Origin: Conidiobolus incongruus B7586
Taxonomy: Eukaryota > Entomophthoromycota > Entomophthoromycetes > Entomophthorales > Conidiobolaceae
Direction: 5' to 3'
Length of the DNA: 15,526 nt
Assembly: GCA_000697335.1 (NCBI GenBank)
Contig: JNEM01009203.1
Coordinates: 1 to 15,526, forward strand
In this document: one piece after another, positions 1 through 10,116 of the stretch
Numbering within the stretch: position 1 is the first letter of the stretch
How the letters are laid out: every line of letters begins with the position of its first letter
Notes under the pieces: generated by a model
Database searches by the model: none
Told to the model about the DNA's origin: nothing
What the model saw: the letters and a program-made list of their open reading frames with translations, nothing else
Program-made: the position numbers and the translations under genes

Positions 1-459
1 TAAATTTTCTTAATATAAGAAGTTAATTAATTTTATACCTTATAAATTTAAAGAAATTAAAAAAGTTAAAAATAAATATATTAAGTTTTAATTTTTTTTA
101 TTACCAAAAACCTACAAATTTATAATTTACTTTAAGTAAAATTTAAGGGTTGATATTTTAACTAATTAATAACTAAATATCATCATTTAATGATATATAT
201 TATTAATAAATATAATAAATTTTAATTATTTAATTTATGTTTATTTTATTAAATATTATTCAAGTTAATAGTAAAAATATAAGTGGTTTTGATTTTATAA
301 CTTACTTTTATAGATCAGTGTATATATTTTAATCATATTAATTAATATATAATGGTTTAATTTTAATTTATAAATTTTATAAATAAATATATATGATTTT
401 TGAAAATAAATACTTTTGTAAATATTCTAAAGATATGATATCATTCAAAATCAATTTTA
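1..459. other. A/T-rich spacer, no gene seen
   Basis: No convincing reading frame, tRNA-like fold or tandem repeat is visible here. The stretch is nearly pure A/T. Its right end is the 3' flank of the minus-strand membrane-protein gene and carries a palindrome ATGATATCAT at 435-444 next to a stem-loop at 445-475. Confidence 0.6.
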
Positions 460-475
460 TTAGACTTGATTTTGA
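445..475 (-). repeat. Stem-loop enclosing a stop codon and AATAAA
   Basis: A perfect 10-bp inverted repeat (TCAAAATCAA at 445-454, TTGATTTTGA at 466-475) has an 11-nt loop. Read on the minus strand, the loop holds the TAA stop of the membrane-protein gene (462-460) and an AATAAA hexamer (461-456). It could mark the 3' end of the transcript. In such A/T-rich DNA stems of this length occur by chance, so only its position makes it notable. Confidence 0.4.
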
Positions 476-1200
476 GTGTCATTATTGAAAGTTTGGTAAT
501 TGGGCTGATTATAAGTAATGGAAGAATGATTTGTGTTGATTTTAAACTTGTATATTAACACTGATATAGTAAGTAAGTTTTGGACTGGTAATATATATTC
601 AGGATATGGTGCTAATTCTCTGCCATATACTAATCCCCCCAAGGCAATCCAAATACCAGGAGAAATGAATGATGCTGATAGGAAACATATAAAAATGATG
701 AATAATTTTTGATAATCATAGCAAGATATGAAATCGAAAATTAATCCAACTACAGTTGACAATATAAAATTATACTTAAGTGGCATTGTATAAATTTGAT
801 TTAAATTTTTTGATATTACACTGGTAAAAAACAAAAATTTGGAAAGAAATAGAGCCAGTGATGGGTATTTACCAGGCAAAATATCTGCCAAAACCATAAT
901 CAAGATAAAGCCTTTGAGCGCATATGAAAAAGATGATGGTTCAGCTAATAAAAAAATTATTGAAACAATGTATAGACCATGAAAAAAAGCGATTAGAGTA
1001 CTTTTAAACTTTAAGGATCTTTGTAAAATTTTTTCATCGAGTATAAGAGTGATACCGAATAAAATATTAATAATCCCAGCAAAGCCATAGGCTATCCAAA
1101 GCTCATCCTCCCATTTATTGCCAATACAAATACCAGGAATAACTAGATCTAATATTAGTAAAATGAAAAGGAATTTGAAAATATGTGTCAGATTTCGCAT
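460..1200 (-). CDS. Secreted-route seven-segment membrane protein, divergent DUF4203-like family
   Basis: This is a single-exon gene for 246 residues, read from the ATG at 1200. A basic start and hydrophobic core (residues 1 to about 27, ending near PGICIG) look like a signal peptide. About seven membrane segments follow, near residues 34-54, 66-85, 92-109, 115-130, 142-158, 164-189 and 200-218. A polar cytosolic-type tail contains YQTF at 235-238. The tail closely resembles that of the 12369 gene, which is also 246 residues (QPNYQTF against QPSYQAI, then ND and a final V). No catalytic motif is visible. Membership of the same family as the four plus-strand genes rests on architecture, tail and weak segment similarity. 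The DUF4203 hallmark in segment 6 is not recognisable here. It is the only family member on the minus strand and is separated from the others by UTP5. Biochemical function is unknown. Confidence 0.75.
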   Translation of the reverse strand: MRNLTHIFKFLFILLILDLVIPGICIGNKWEDELWIAYGFAGIINILFGITLILDEKILQRSLKFKSTLIAFFHGLYIVSIIFLLAEPSSFSYALKGFILIMVLADILPGKYPSLALFLSKFLFFTSVISKNLNQIYTMPLKYNFILSTVVGLIFDFISCYDYQKLFIIFICFLSASFISPGIWIALGGLVYGRELAPYPEYILPVQNLLTISVLIYKFKINTNHSSITYNQPNYQTFNNDTQNQV

Positions 1201-2834
1201 TTAGAATTGTTTTTGTCAATCGAAAAATTGGAATATTTATTAGTATATTCACTCTATTTATATACTTTATCAAAAAAAATCTAATATTAATGAATGGTGA
1301 ATTTTCTAAGTTCTCATAATTCATTATAACTCCATAACCGGTGATCTGAATATTACATGACTTTTAGAACACTCTTTACTTGCTATTCAAACAATATGAT
1401 TTATTGCATTTTGATTATTCTATGTTTTTCTTTAATTGATTTGAAGCTACGAGTATTCGAATTAAAGACAGGCCAAACGCTATTTATTATATATCTATAG
1501 TTGATGGTTTTATTGATCTTTATCATTTATTTATTTTTGTTTTTTCTCATTATCCTACTTTTGACAACTAGCAAATGATATCATGGCAAAAGTGAGTTTA
1601 TAGTCATTTAATGATATTGAACTCCACAATATATCTTGTGTTTTAACGAAGTTTATGTAGATAAACTAGTACAGTTAACCTGTATTTTAATATATTTAAA
1701 TCCTATATGTCCACTACTTAAATGTATACATACAAATTATTAGGTCCATTTAAAGTCATCAAATCTAAATTTCAGATCATTAATTCAACTTATATAATTT
1801 AAAATTTAATAATTTTTATAATTTGTTATTTTTGTTGAATTTATAGATTATATAGTATATTATGTTTATCATATTGTTGTATTTCAAAAACACTTGTCCG
1901 TCTGGATTCGATAGCTAAGTGCATATTATCTCCCATTTATAGTGGATTTGTTGGTCCATAATCAAATGGTGTTCTTTAACTCCTATCCCAATCCTATGTC
2001 ACACACTGAATGAATTATTTAAACCTCGAAGTGATAAGGATAGAAGGCGATTCTAATTTTCCTAATTATTCTGCTACGACGTCTCAACAGTAAGTAACCT
2101 TTAAGAAATAAAGTCCCGATACGTTAAAGAGCAGGATAAATAAATAAATTACTAAATTGTATTACGAGTACTTTTCTAACAACCACCTTTATTGAAAAAA
2201 CCTATTATTAATCACAACAATATCATAATTTTTATATTATAATCATTCTAAATTCATGGTAATATTCTTTTTATTGGTATAAATTGGTAAATTAGGCTAA
2301 ATATTTTTTATTGAATTTAATTTAAATAAACAAAATTTATTAATTATTTGAAGCAATATTTTTTATTTTAAATTCATCATTAGTTACATCAAACATACCC
2401 ATTTCAAATTGAATTATAGAGTAATAAATGTACATCATTTAAGAGGTAGTCATATTAGATAATTTCAATGTCTTTATATAACTTTATAAATTCATTCTTT
2501 TGAGAGAGTTTGTCAACAAAACATTCAATTTATATTACTATTAATAAAGAATTATAAGAAATACTTATTTAATATTATTTTTTAAATTTAATATTAAAGT
2601 AATATCTAAAATGTTTATAACAATGTGTAATATTAATAAATAATAAAAAAGTATATAATTAAATAATTGAATTTGGCATAAATTGAATATAACATATACA
2701 ATTGTCTATAAATTAAAATAAGAAACTATATTGGTATGTTTAGAAAATTTAAACAAAGTTTGAAAAACAAATGATTGATTCTATATATTTATGATATTGA
2801 TAATTACGAATGATTAAATAGCAATAAAATGGGT
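1201..2834. other. Spacer between two minus-strand genes
   Basis: It holds the promoter side of the 460-1200 gene and the 3' flank of UTP5. No gene is supported. A 10-mer AGACAGGCCA at 1466-1475 recurs at 13352-13361, and the palindrome ATGATATCAT at 1575-1584 recurs at 435-444. The part from about 1890 to 2130 is visibly less A/T-rich than the rest but has stops in the frames I read by eye and no tRNA or snRNA signature that I recognise. Confidence 0.5.
1255..1262 (-). promoter_or_regulatory. TATA box of the 460-1200 gene
   Basis: TATAAATA reads on the minus strand and ends 54 bp before the ATG at 1200. The same octamer, or one base different, stands 42-86 bp before four other genes of the window, which makes a chance match less likely despite the A/T-rich background. 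Confidence 0.6.
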
Positions 2835-5249
2835 TTAATGTTTGGCTCGTTTCCTTTGATGAATACCGTTGGGTTTCTTAGTAACGGGTAAGTCGAGATC
2901 GTCCAAATCTTCTCCTTCGGAGTCGTCTTCAACGTCTTCGTCATCATCTTCCTCATCGTCATTCTCATAGTCATCTTCTTCTTCAACTTCATCTTGGTGA
3001 TCATCATCGTCCTGATCCTCATCTTCATCATCATCGTCATCGTTCTCACTATCGAAGAAACCATTCCTGTTCAAATTAGCTTCTAATCTGGCTTCCTTGG
3101 ACAAGATGTCTTCGATATATTCATCCTCTTCTTCATCTTCGAAGGTCTCATTTTGATTATCTGAGTCGGAGTCGTCATCTAGGTCTTCAAATTCGATAAG
3201 ATCCATCTTATCTGAGTCGGAGTCGTCGTCAATGTTTTGGGCGTCTTCGACACTGTTGAAGTAACCCTTGCTCTCTTTGAAAACGAGGGAGCCATCGTTG
3301 AAGAAAGTTTGTTTCCTGAGGTTGATGCGGTTTTGGACGAGTTCCAATTCACCTTCCAATTGGACGAGTTGTGAATAGTGTGATGTGCGGCGCTTGCTGC
3401 TCTCCATCAACTGTGTGAGGCGGAGAATGGCTTTGGGTTGACTTGTCAAGTAGCCAACATGGTATGTGAGGAGTGCGTTGATGAGTGTGAGTGCTTTAAT
3501 ACTGGTGTGGTTACTGAATTCCATCTGGTCGGCCAAGTACATGAGGAGAGGGACAAGATGTCTCGTTTCGAGGTTGGGGACAGTTTGGACGAGAGTTGGA
3601 GCGTTGAAGCTATTGAGATGGGAGTCAAGCATATCGTAATCCATTGTGTGGAGTGCTTGACTGAGAAGTTGGACAACTGAACCAGTGGTAGCCTTACCAT
3701 CACCAAGAGATTTAAGAGCATTCTTATCTGAAGAGGCAGAAGGGGAGTCGACACGTCCTTCATCTAACAAATTGAGTCGTTGAGCAGTTGCAATGGCAGT
3801 GGGAACCATAAGTTTAGAGTGAATTTGAGAGGTGTTGGCAGTATGGGCAAAGGAAGTACCAACAATTAGCTCCATAGCCTCTTGAGCAATTTTATCATTG
3901 ACAGTTTTGTTATTGCGATTAATTTCAATGCCTTTTCTAGGATAGCTTTCAACTCCTTTGACAGTACTCAATTTGATTTGAAGTGTTTCAAAACAAGGAT
4001 TGGTAGGAAGGCCGCGACCGACTAGAGGAACATTATAGCGAATATCCCAAGCTAAACTGCTGATAGGCATAATTGTGTTGTTTTCCGGGTTGTAAAACTG
4101 TAATTGGGCAGTTGGAAGCATTGAATTCTTTTCCATATCTAATACATCGTTATAAACGAGTAACAAACCGTCGGAAGATAAAACAACTGCTGTGTATGAG
4201 GTGGTAAATTTAGATCCAATTAATTGATAGGGAAGATGAGTTTGTAAATCGAGAACTAAAAATAAATTAGACTGTGATCAAAGTTATTGATATGATTTTA
4301 AATTTACCAGTGATAGGTAATTCAGAATCATGTAATCTATCCCAAACGTTGACCAAAGGATCGTGAGGACTTGAGGATAAAAAGTATCTGTCTTGATTTC
4401 CAAAGTAGCTTAATGTGCTAACAGCTCCAGTGTGGCCTCTGAAAGTCTAATCATAACTTATTATTAAATATTCTTACAAATCAAAAATTCAAAATACCTT
4501 TAGTAATGTGAAATCTTCATAATCCCAAATTTGAATACTGTTACCAGCAACAATCAATTGGGAAGATTTTTGAGAAGCTATAAGACGAGTGATGGATCCG
4601 TTGTTAGGTCTCCAGTATCTATAATATTCGATGAATATCTATTTGAATAATATATAATATGAAACTTACTTGACAATTTCTCCTTTAGAAATATTCCATA
4701 AAGCCAAATGTTCGTCCTTAGATCCTGAGAAGATCAAATGATCAATTTGGAAGATATCATGGATAGCACCAGTGTGATATCCTTCGAGCTTTGTAACGAT
4801 TGCGCTCTCTGTCAATGAATATACAATTATATCACCATTACTGCATCCTAATAACATACAATTGCGGAATCTTTGGTATGGATCTTTTTTGCCAGATTTC
4901 TAATGAATTTTATTGATTAATATTAGAGCAGTTTGATGAGATGATTGCGTTTTACCTTAATTTCATTTTCATTAATTTTATTCAACCATTTAATACATGT
5001 AATTTGACAGTTTTCATTGATTGTAAAATCTAAAATGGGCTTGGAATCTTGTACATTGAATATTAATACTTTGGGTTGTAAGCTTGAAGGATCAAGGGTT
5101 GCGTAAAGGCTATTCAAAGCATTAAAACTCGTGAGAGTGTTAAATGGCTCGTATTGCAAAGGAGGATGAGTTAAATTGGTGGGTTGACTACCCGTACTCT
5201 TAGATATTTTGTGAGGTGTTGTAAGCGGAGAGGTGGTAATGGTGCTCAT
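2835..5249 (-). CDS. UTP5: U3 snoRNP component UTP5/WDR43 homologue, five exons
   Basis: Exons are 5249-4956, 4899-4670, 4618-4498, 4446-4308 and 4255-2835. Together they make one frame of 734 residues ending in TAA. Residues from about 50 to 300 are WD40-like, with clear repeats such as GYHTGAIHDI...SGSKDEHLALWNI (exon 2) and FRGHTGAVSTL...VNVWD (exon 4). Residues from about 453 to 573 match a Utp12-type helical domain (VPNLETRHLVPLL, then LEGELELVQNRI). The end is a long Asp/Glu tract with SDSD sites (about 603-717) and a basic nuclear-type tail. UTP5/WDR43 belongs to the t-UTP/UtpA complex, which binds nascent pre-rRNA in the nucleolus and supports Pol I transcription and 18S rRNA maturation. 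The length is somewhat above yeast and human relatives, mainly through the acidic tail. The ATG has a purine at -3 and a TATAAATA 73 bp upstream. UTP12 or another t-UTP WD protein is less likely because there is only one WD domain before the Utp12 domain. Confidence 0.88.
3157..3227 (-). repeat. Internal 20-nt direct repeat in the UTP5 acidic region
   Basis: Identical 20-nt stretches at 3157-3176 and 3208-3227 are 51 bp (17 codons) apart. Both encode a DDSDSD block, a typical casein kinase 2 type acidic serine site. The nucleotide identity suggests a recent local duplication inside the tail rather than only selection for acidic residues. Confidence 0.7.
4256..4307 (-). other. UTP5 intron 4 (52 bp)
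   Basis: The donor is GTAAAT and the acceptor TTTAG on the minus strand, with a CTAAT motif near the 3' end. The phase-1 join gives ELPITVLDLQTHLPYQ and connects to the long last exon. Confidence 0.85.
4447..4497 (-). other. UTP5 intron 3 (51 bp)
   Basis: The donor is GTATTT and the acceptor ATTAG on the minus strand. Splicing in phase 0 joins IWDYEDFTLLK to TFRGHTGAVSTL, the normal passage from one WD repeat to the next. Confidence 0.85.
4619..4669 (-). other. UTP5 intron 2 (51 bp)
   Basis: The donor is GTAAGT and the acceptor TATAG on the minus strand. The split codon gives Lys after GEIV and continues YWRPNNGSITRLI, keeping the WD fold. Without splicing the frame stops at once. Confidence 0.85.
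4900..4955 (-). other. UTP5 intron 1 (56 bp)
   Basis: On the minus strand it starts GTAAAA and ends TTAG. Removing it joins exon 1 (98 whole codons) to exon 2 in phase 0 and gives KSGKKDPYQRFRNC leading into the next WD repeat. A CTAAT branch-point-like motif lies about 25 nt before the acceptor. Confidence 0.85.
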
Positions 5250-5322
5250 TTCAGGGGATAATTAGTAATTTTTGTGATTTTGTCTATTATTTAATTCAAA
5301 AGTCTTTTGTTTTTGATACTGA

Positions 5323-5330
5323 TATTTATA
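5323..5330 (-). promoter_or_regulatory. TATA box of UTP5
   Basis: TATAAATA on the minus strand ends 73 bp before the UTP5 ATG at 5249, in the same relative position as for the membrane-protein genes. Confidence 0.5.
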
Positions 5331-7110
5331 TGCTATTTCAGGATGTCAAAAATAATATTAATCTTAATTAGCAAAATTCAGTTAATATTGGTTTTAATTA
5401 TATATTAAAATTTACAATTGAAATCTGATTAAAATTATATTATGCTATTAATAATATATAATTTTTTTGGTTTATAATATCGATCTATATATATTAATTT
5501 TCTATTTATAATTGATATTGATTTCCGTAATAAATTATTACAAAATACCCTTACATTTATTTAAAAAATTTGGGTTGGAAAATATTTATCTTCATCTGCA
5601 TTGAAAACAAATTATGGGATCCTAATTAGATTTTAACTAATTTATTTTCAGAGATAATATTGAATTGCATGTTAGTCGATAATATTTTATTATATATTAT
5701 ATGATTTTAAATTTAATAAAATTTCAATATTTTATATTAATTATTTTATCTAAATTATAAGGTATAATTTAAGTTCTAAATATTATATATTATAATGCTT
5801 TATAATTTATTATTTAATAATATCAATTTTCAATATTCACTAAAAATCTTTCAAAGTTAAAAATAATATATATTGTAAATTTATTATCATTATTTCATTA
5901 TTTATCAATATATTCAATATTTTAATTAAATTTTAATGCTTAAACTATTCTTTTAAGCTATTTTAAAAATTTAAATAGCATAACAAATAATATTAAATAT
6001 TTGCAATTAATAAAAATGTGATTATTGAGTTATAAATCTTATATAACATTAAGTACTAAATTGGTATATAATTTTAAAAATTGACTTAATTATAACCAAT
6101 TTAATCGGATATATTCGGTATTCATCAAAGTTTACTTGTTTCACATTACTAAAAATCCTCCTAATTTTGCATACAATAAAAAATTGATTTAACCTAATTT
6201 ATCATTGTTTTATACTTTATTATATGCCTATGCAATATTTATTAGAAGCGTTTAAAATTCATATAAACTTTCAAAAAAAAATTTAATAGTGCACTTGATT
6301 GATAAATATTTTTTAGTTGATAAAATATCACTAATTTAGCCATAAAATTTGCCGATTTTTGCAACTTGATCAAGTTTAATAATTTGGCATTCATTAGAAT
6401 TCATTCATTTCAAGTTATATTTGTTACTTATAACCTATGATTTAATAGATATTTAAAAAAATCATATTTGTATATTTATTATTAGCTTATTATTCTTGTT
6501 TTTTTGTAATACAGAAAATACATCTTGTAAGTATATTAGCATTGATTTTAAAATTTTATTAAAGTTGTATATTTTCATTTTCAAAATGATAAATTCATTA
6601 ATTGTAAAATTTGTAATATTAATACATTTAATTATAAAAAATATACATCTATAAAGTAGAATAAATTTAAATAAGTGGTTGACAAAATACCATATCCAGC
6701 AAATATTAAATAATGGCTTAATTTTTGATATTAATCTGCTCAAAGATTAATCTGAATCTCACATTCGTTAAATATTTCAATTATCAGCATATTTCAACCC
6801 ATTTCAACCGCTATTTATTATCTAATCCATCAAATCATTTCTTTTTATTACTTAAAATATTTTTAATTAACTGAAAATATCAACAACTAAAGAATAATAA
6901 CCCATAAATTAACTTTTTAAGTTAAAAATGAAGAAAAATTTACCAGATTAACTAATGTTAACATCTAGAGTTTTACGCCATATTTAATTAATTTGTAAAT
7001 AAATTAATTAAAAAAAATTCATTGTGCATATAAAATTCTATAGTTTATCTTTGCAAAATTATTTGGCTTTTAATTAAATCAAATATTGTACTAAAATCAT
7101 ATATTAGAAA

Positions 7111-7125
7111 TATATATATATATAT
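7111..7125. repeat. (TA)n microsatellite
   Basis: Fifteen bases of uninterrupted alternating TA lie in the spacer before the 7717 gene. It is a simple repeat with no visible role. Confidence 0.8.
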
Positions 7126-7650
7126 CAATTTAGCTTCCATCAATAAAAATCATAAAAATACATTAAAATTGATTATGTATATGTATATTAGTTAATTGAT
7201 CGAATTTACTGAATAGATATTGCACCTTAAGATCAATTTAACATCAAGCTTGTAGTGCCAGTTATTTAATTTAACCCTCTGATTAGTGCTTAGATTAATT
7301 TAAGTTATATCATTATTAGAATAGAATGAATTATTGCTTAAGTACAAGAGTATTAAAATATGAAGGGATATTTGTTTATATTAATGTTCTGATAAATTAA
7401 TATATTTAATTGTATTCTGGCTTTTATTAAATAAATAAAATAATTTAAATTTAGTATGAGGAATATAAGTATTGTTGAATATTTACAATGTACATTATTA
7501 TATTATTAATATTGATAATATGTAATTAATTGATAATTTAAGATTGACAAAGGTTTTGATAAAATTTTTAAATTATTATAAATAAGTAATTAACCAAATT
7601 TAAATCAATAATTGCCAACTAACCTGTAATTTGTACAATGCTAAATTGGA

Positions 7651-7658
7651 TATAAATA
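7651..7658 (+). promoter_or_regulatory. TATA box of the 7717-8499 gene
   Basis: TATAAATA ends 58 bp before the ATG at 7717. It directly overlaps the end of an ATTGGATA octamer (7645-7652) that also occurs upstream of the other plus-strand family genes. Confidence 0.6.
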
Positions 7659-7716
7659 CCACTTAATTCAACCTGGTATCTAAAAAAATTTGTATTTAAT
7701 TAATTCTTTTCATTCA

Positions 7717-8499
7717 ATGATATACTATATCATATTAATTAATTGTTTAATACTGATAAATGCTGTAGAATGTGCTGAATCCATACAGATATCCACCGAT
7801 CCTCTGAATATTAGTTATTTTTTTGTTTTATCTTTTATTGGGTTAATTTTAATATTCTTGGGAACGCGTCTACTGTCATTTTCTAACTTTATATTTGGAT
7901 TTTTATTTTTGTATTTGATCTCTTATGTTGTTACAAGCTCGTTCAAAGAGATGAGTGCTAGCCAAGCGTTAGCATTCTTTATTGCTTGCCATATTCTTGG
8001 AGTGTTGGGAGGCTGTGTTACATTCTTTCTCCCGATCTTCGGTCTGTTCTTAGCCGGTTTTATTTTGGGCGCTACATTAGTCAATTGGTTATTGTGTTTA
8101 TTCACTATGAAAATAATATGGCTAGGCTGGTGTATCATCGTTGCCATTGGCATTGGTGCCGGGGTTTTAAGTATATCATACTCAAAAACCATGTTCCCTC
8201 TCAATACATCTATAGTGGGAGGTCAATTGCTTCTGCTCGGAATTGATATGCTGATTCGAACGGATTTGCTCTACTTTATTCATGGGTTCTTCATCCAAGA
8301 ATTTATCAACGTGAAAGCATCTAGTCCTCTAACGGGCATGCTAGCGAGTTTGATACCCATCGGTTTCATAGGCTTTATATTTCAGCTGAAATTTTTCAAC
8401 TACAGCCCATCCAATAATTATTTAAAATTGCAAGAAACTTATAAACGTGTTCAACCTCCCATGGTATCGAGATCCAATTCATTAAATCAAAAGCAATAA
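7717..8499 (+). CDS. DUF4203-like (TM7SF3/TMEM198-type) seven-segment membrane protein
   Basis: This is a single exon for 260 residues. The frame is open nine codons further upstream, but only to a TTG; the ATG at 7717 gives a good signal peptide (residues 1 to about 20, ending NAVECA). Seven membrane segments follow, near 32-50, 55-72, 83-104, 105-128, 132-153, 163-180 and 205-223. Segments 3-4 carry a double-glycine and an AGFILG pattern. Segment 6 has GGQLLLLGID...RT (168-182), and segment 7 ends in FQLK. These match what I recall of fungal DUF4203 proteins (a G-x-LGID-x-RTG block and a terminal G-x-Q-aromatic). It is the most family-like of the five copies. With a cleaved signal and seven segments the tail should be cytosolic; it holds YLKL (235-238) and YKRV (242-245). 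No enzymatic function is known for the family, and none is evident here. Confidence 0.85.
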   Translation: MIYYIILINCLILINAVECAESIQISTDPLNISYFFVLSFIGLILIFLGTRLLSFSNFIFGFLFLYLISYVVTSSFKEMSASQALAFFIACHILGVLGGCVTFFLPIFGLFLAGFILGATLVNWLLCLFTMKIIWLGWCIIVAIGIGAGVLSISYSKTMFPLNTSIVGGQLLLLGIDMLIRTDLLYFIHGFFIQEFINVKASSPLTGMLASLIPIGFIGFIFQLKFFNYSPSNNYLKLQETYKRVQPPMVSRSNSLNQKQ

Positions 8500-8500
8500 A
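8495..8500 (+). terminator. AATAAA overlapping the stop codon
   Basis: The last codon CAA, the stop TAA and the next base form AATAAA, a canonical polyadenylation hexamer. The same arrangement occurs at the end of the 14031 gene. Its use is inferred only. Confidence 0.35.
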
Positions 8501-8630
8501 TTTTGAGTTTACCTCTCTTTCAACTAATTTTCTATTTTCAATTTTAGTTTTGGGCACAATTTTTCAAATGGTTTTGACATTTTTTGGCGATATTAAAAAT
8601 TAAGCCAAGGCAAATGGATAAACTTTAAAT

Positions 8631-8662
8631 TTTATTTAAATAAATATTAATATTTAAATAAA
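8631..8662. repeat. A/T-only palindrome in a 3' flank
   Basis: TTTATTTAAATA at 8631-8642 is matched by its exact reverse complement at 8651-8662 around an 8-nt loop. It contains AATAAA. Such palindromes arise readily in this base composition, so a role in ending the transcript is only possible. Confidence 0.35.
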
Positions 8663-9999
8663 GGTCATACAACGGGTAATATTTTTTCGAATTTTAATGA
8701 TAAATTTATTTAAACTCTCCTTGAATTAAATTTGAAATTTTTATATTACAAGTTTAATTAAGTCAGTAATTTGATTCGAAATAATCTATTGAAAAAATTT
8801 GAATAACTTTTATATTTTTTATATCTGTCTATCTATTATAGTATTTATTCAATATTCAATATTTTATTATAAAAATTTATTAAATAATTAATGAAATATG
8901 AATCAAATATTTATTCAAAAATATCATATTTATGAGTGATTTTATAATTTGATAAAGTGGTTTTGAAATATTTTCAGATTTATAATATAATTTGATGCCC
9001 CGCTTTATGCTGTCAATTATTAGCAAAATAAACCAATAAAATAGATACATTTTAAGTTGAAAAATTTAGGAATGTCGATCTTAAGACATTGAAACATTTA
9101 TCTATCAAAAATATTATATTTGAACCTGACTATTAAAACATTCAATACTGACGTTTAGAGCTCTAATTTATATTGAAAAAATAGTCCAAATACAAACCAA
9201 TTAAATCAATATTCGAATATAAAAAACAGAATATTTTCCATTAAGATTAATGAAAAAATATTAATATCAAGAATAGCTATAATTACCATTAATAGACATA
9301 TGTATTCTTAATATAAAGTTGATTTAAGATCATTACAACTCTAAATTGAAGACTTTTACAATTAGTCCAAAAAGTTCAAGTAAATTATTTATCAATAACA
9401 ATGCCTAAATGTTCTATTCAGTTTTCGATTATCTTCTCATCCAATGTCTAAAATAATGTTCTGTTATCTAATGCATTAAAAAATATATAATAAGCTATAC
9501 GATTGATGATTATTTACTATTAATAAACAAATTCATTGTGATTAACTTTAAATTAAATACCATGTAAATAACAATACCAAGTAAAATAAATATTAATTTT
9601 AATCAATATACCCTAAATAATAGCTCTCTGATCAAATATAATCAATTTAAAATATTTTTTGCTATATGCTAAACATAATGAATCATTCTAAGATTTGAAT
9701 GCTTTAATATATTATTATTATTATCCTTTTCTATTACTTGACTGATTAAGACGTGATTAATTATCCAATCAAATTCAGAATTGGAAATCATAAACAAATC
9801 AGTATGATTAAGGATGGTTTTTTAGCCAATCACCATAGACCATTCAAAAACAAAAAAATTCCAAAATTGACTAAGAGATTATCATAATTTGTTCATCAAT
9901 ATTTTTATCATCAAAAATTATCTAAGCTTTATCTATCATTTAACAAAATAGTCAATTTGGTGTAATTTCAAATTAATGTGAATTCTATCTTCAAACATG

Positions 10000-10007
10000 T
10001 ATAAATA
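10000..10007 (+). promoter_or_regulatory. TATA box of the 10094-10750 gene
   Basis: TATAAATA is followed by GGGGAGTGATC and ends 86 bp before the ATG. A 7-bp inverted repeat (AGTGATC at 10012-10018, GATCACT at 10040-10046) lies just downstream, near where transcription should begin. Confidence 0.6.
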
Positions 10008-10062
10008 GGGGAGTGATCCTTTAATTTTAATCTCATTTTGATCACTTCAATTAGTTTAACTT

Positions 10063-10116
10063 ATGAAAATTATTAAAGAACAGTTTAATAGATATGCAAT
10101 CCACAAACCTTTATAA
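10063..10116 (+). other. Upstream ORF overlapping the start of the 10094 gene
   Basis: An ATG 31 bases before the main ATG opens a 17-codon frame that runs past it in another frame and ends at TAA (10114-10116). If transcription starts within about 50 bases of the TATA box at 10000-10007, ribosomes would meet this ATG first, lowering translation of the main frame. The peptide is not otherwise recognisable. A chance origin is possible. Confidence 0.35.

Larger units (their letters stand above)
5250..7716. other. Long A/T-rich divergent spacer, no supported gene
   Basis: About 2.5 kb lies between the divergently oriented UTP5 and the first plus-strand membrane-protein gene. Apart from the two promoters I see no gene. 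An open frame at 6462-6743 (-) has no ATG at its start and reads as low-complexity Ile/Asn/Lys/Phe, as expected from A/T-rich noise. A (TA)7 run lies at 7111-7125. Confidence 0.55.
8500..10093. other. Spacer between the first two tandem genes
   Basis: No gene is seen in about 1.6 kb. It contains an A/T-only 12-bp palindrome with an 8-nt loop at 8631-8662, about 130 bp after the stop, and several CCAAT pentamers in its right half, including TATCCAAT at 9762-9769. Confidence 0.5.

Noticed and set aside
2880-3240. Repeated CAT/TCT-rich tract as a microsatellite or CRISPR-like array
   Set aside because: It is the coding sequence of the Asp/Glu-rich tail of UTP5, in frame throughout.
3438-3763. 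Open frames on either strand inside the UTP5 last exon
   Set aside because: They lie wholly within the well-supported UTP5 coding exon and read as frame shadows.
6462-6743. Open frame of 93 codons on the minus strand, hydrophobic
   Set aside because: It starts at TTG, and the hydrophobicity follows from T-rich sequence. No family glycine pattern or aromatic-Gln-x-Lys end is present, so I do not call it a decayed family member.
7690-7716. Nine-codon upstream extension of the 7717 gene
   Set aside because: The extension starts at TTG. The ATG at 7717 gives a normal signal peptide start.
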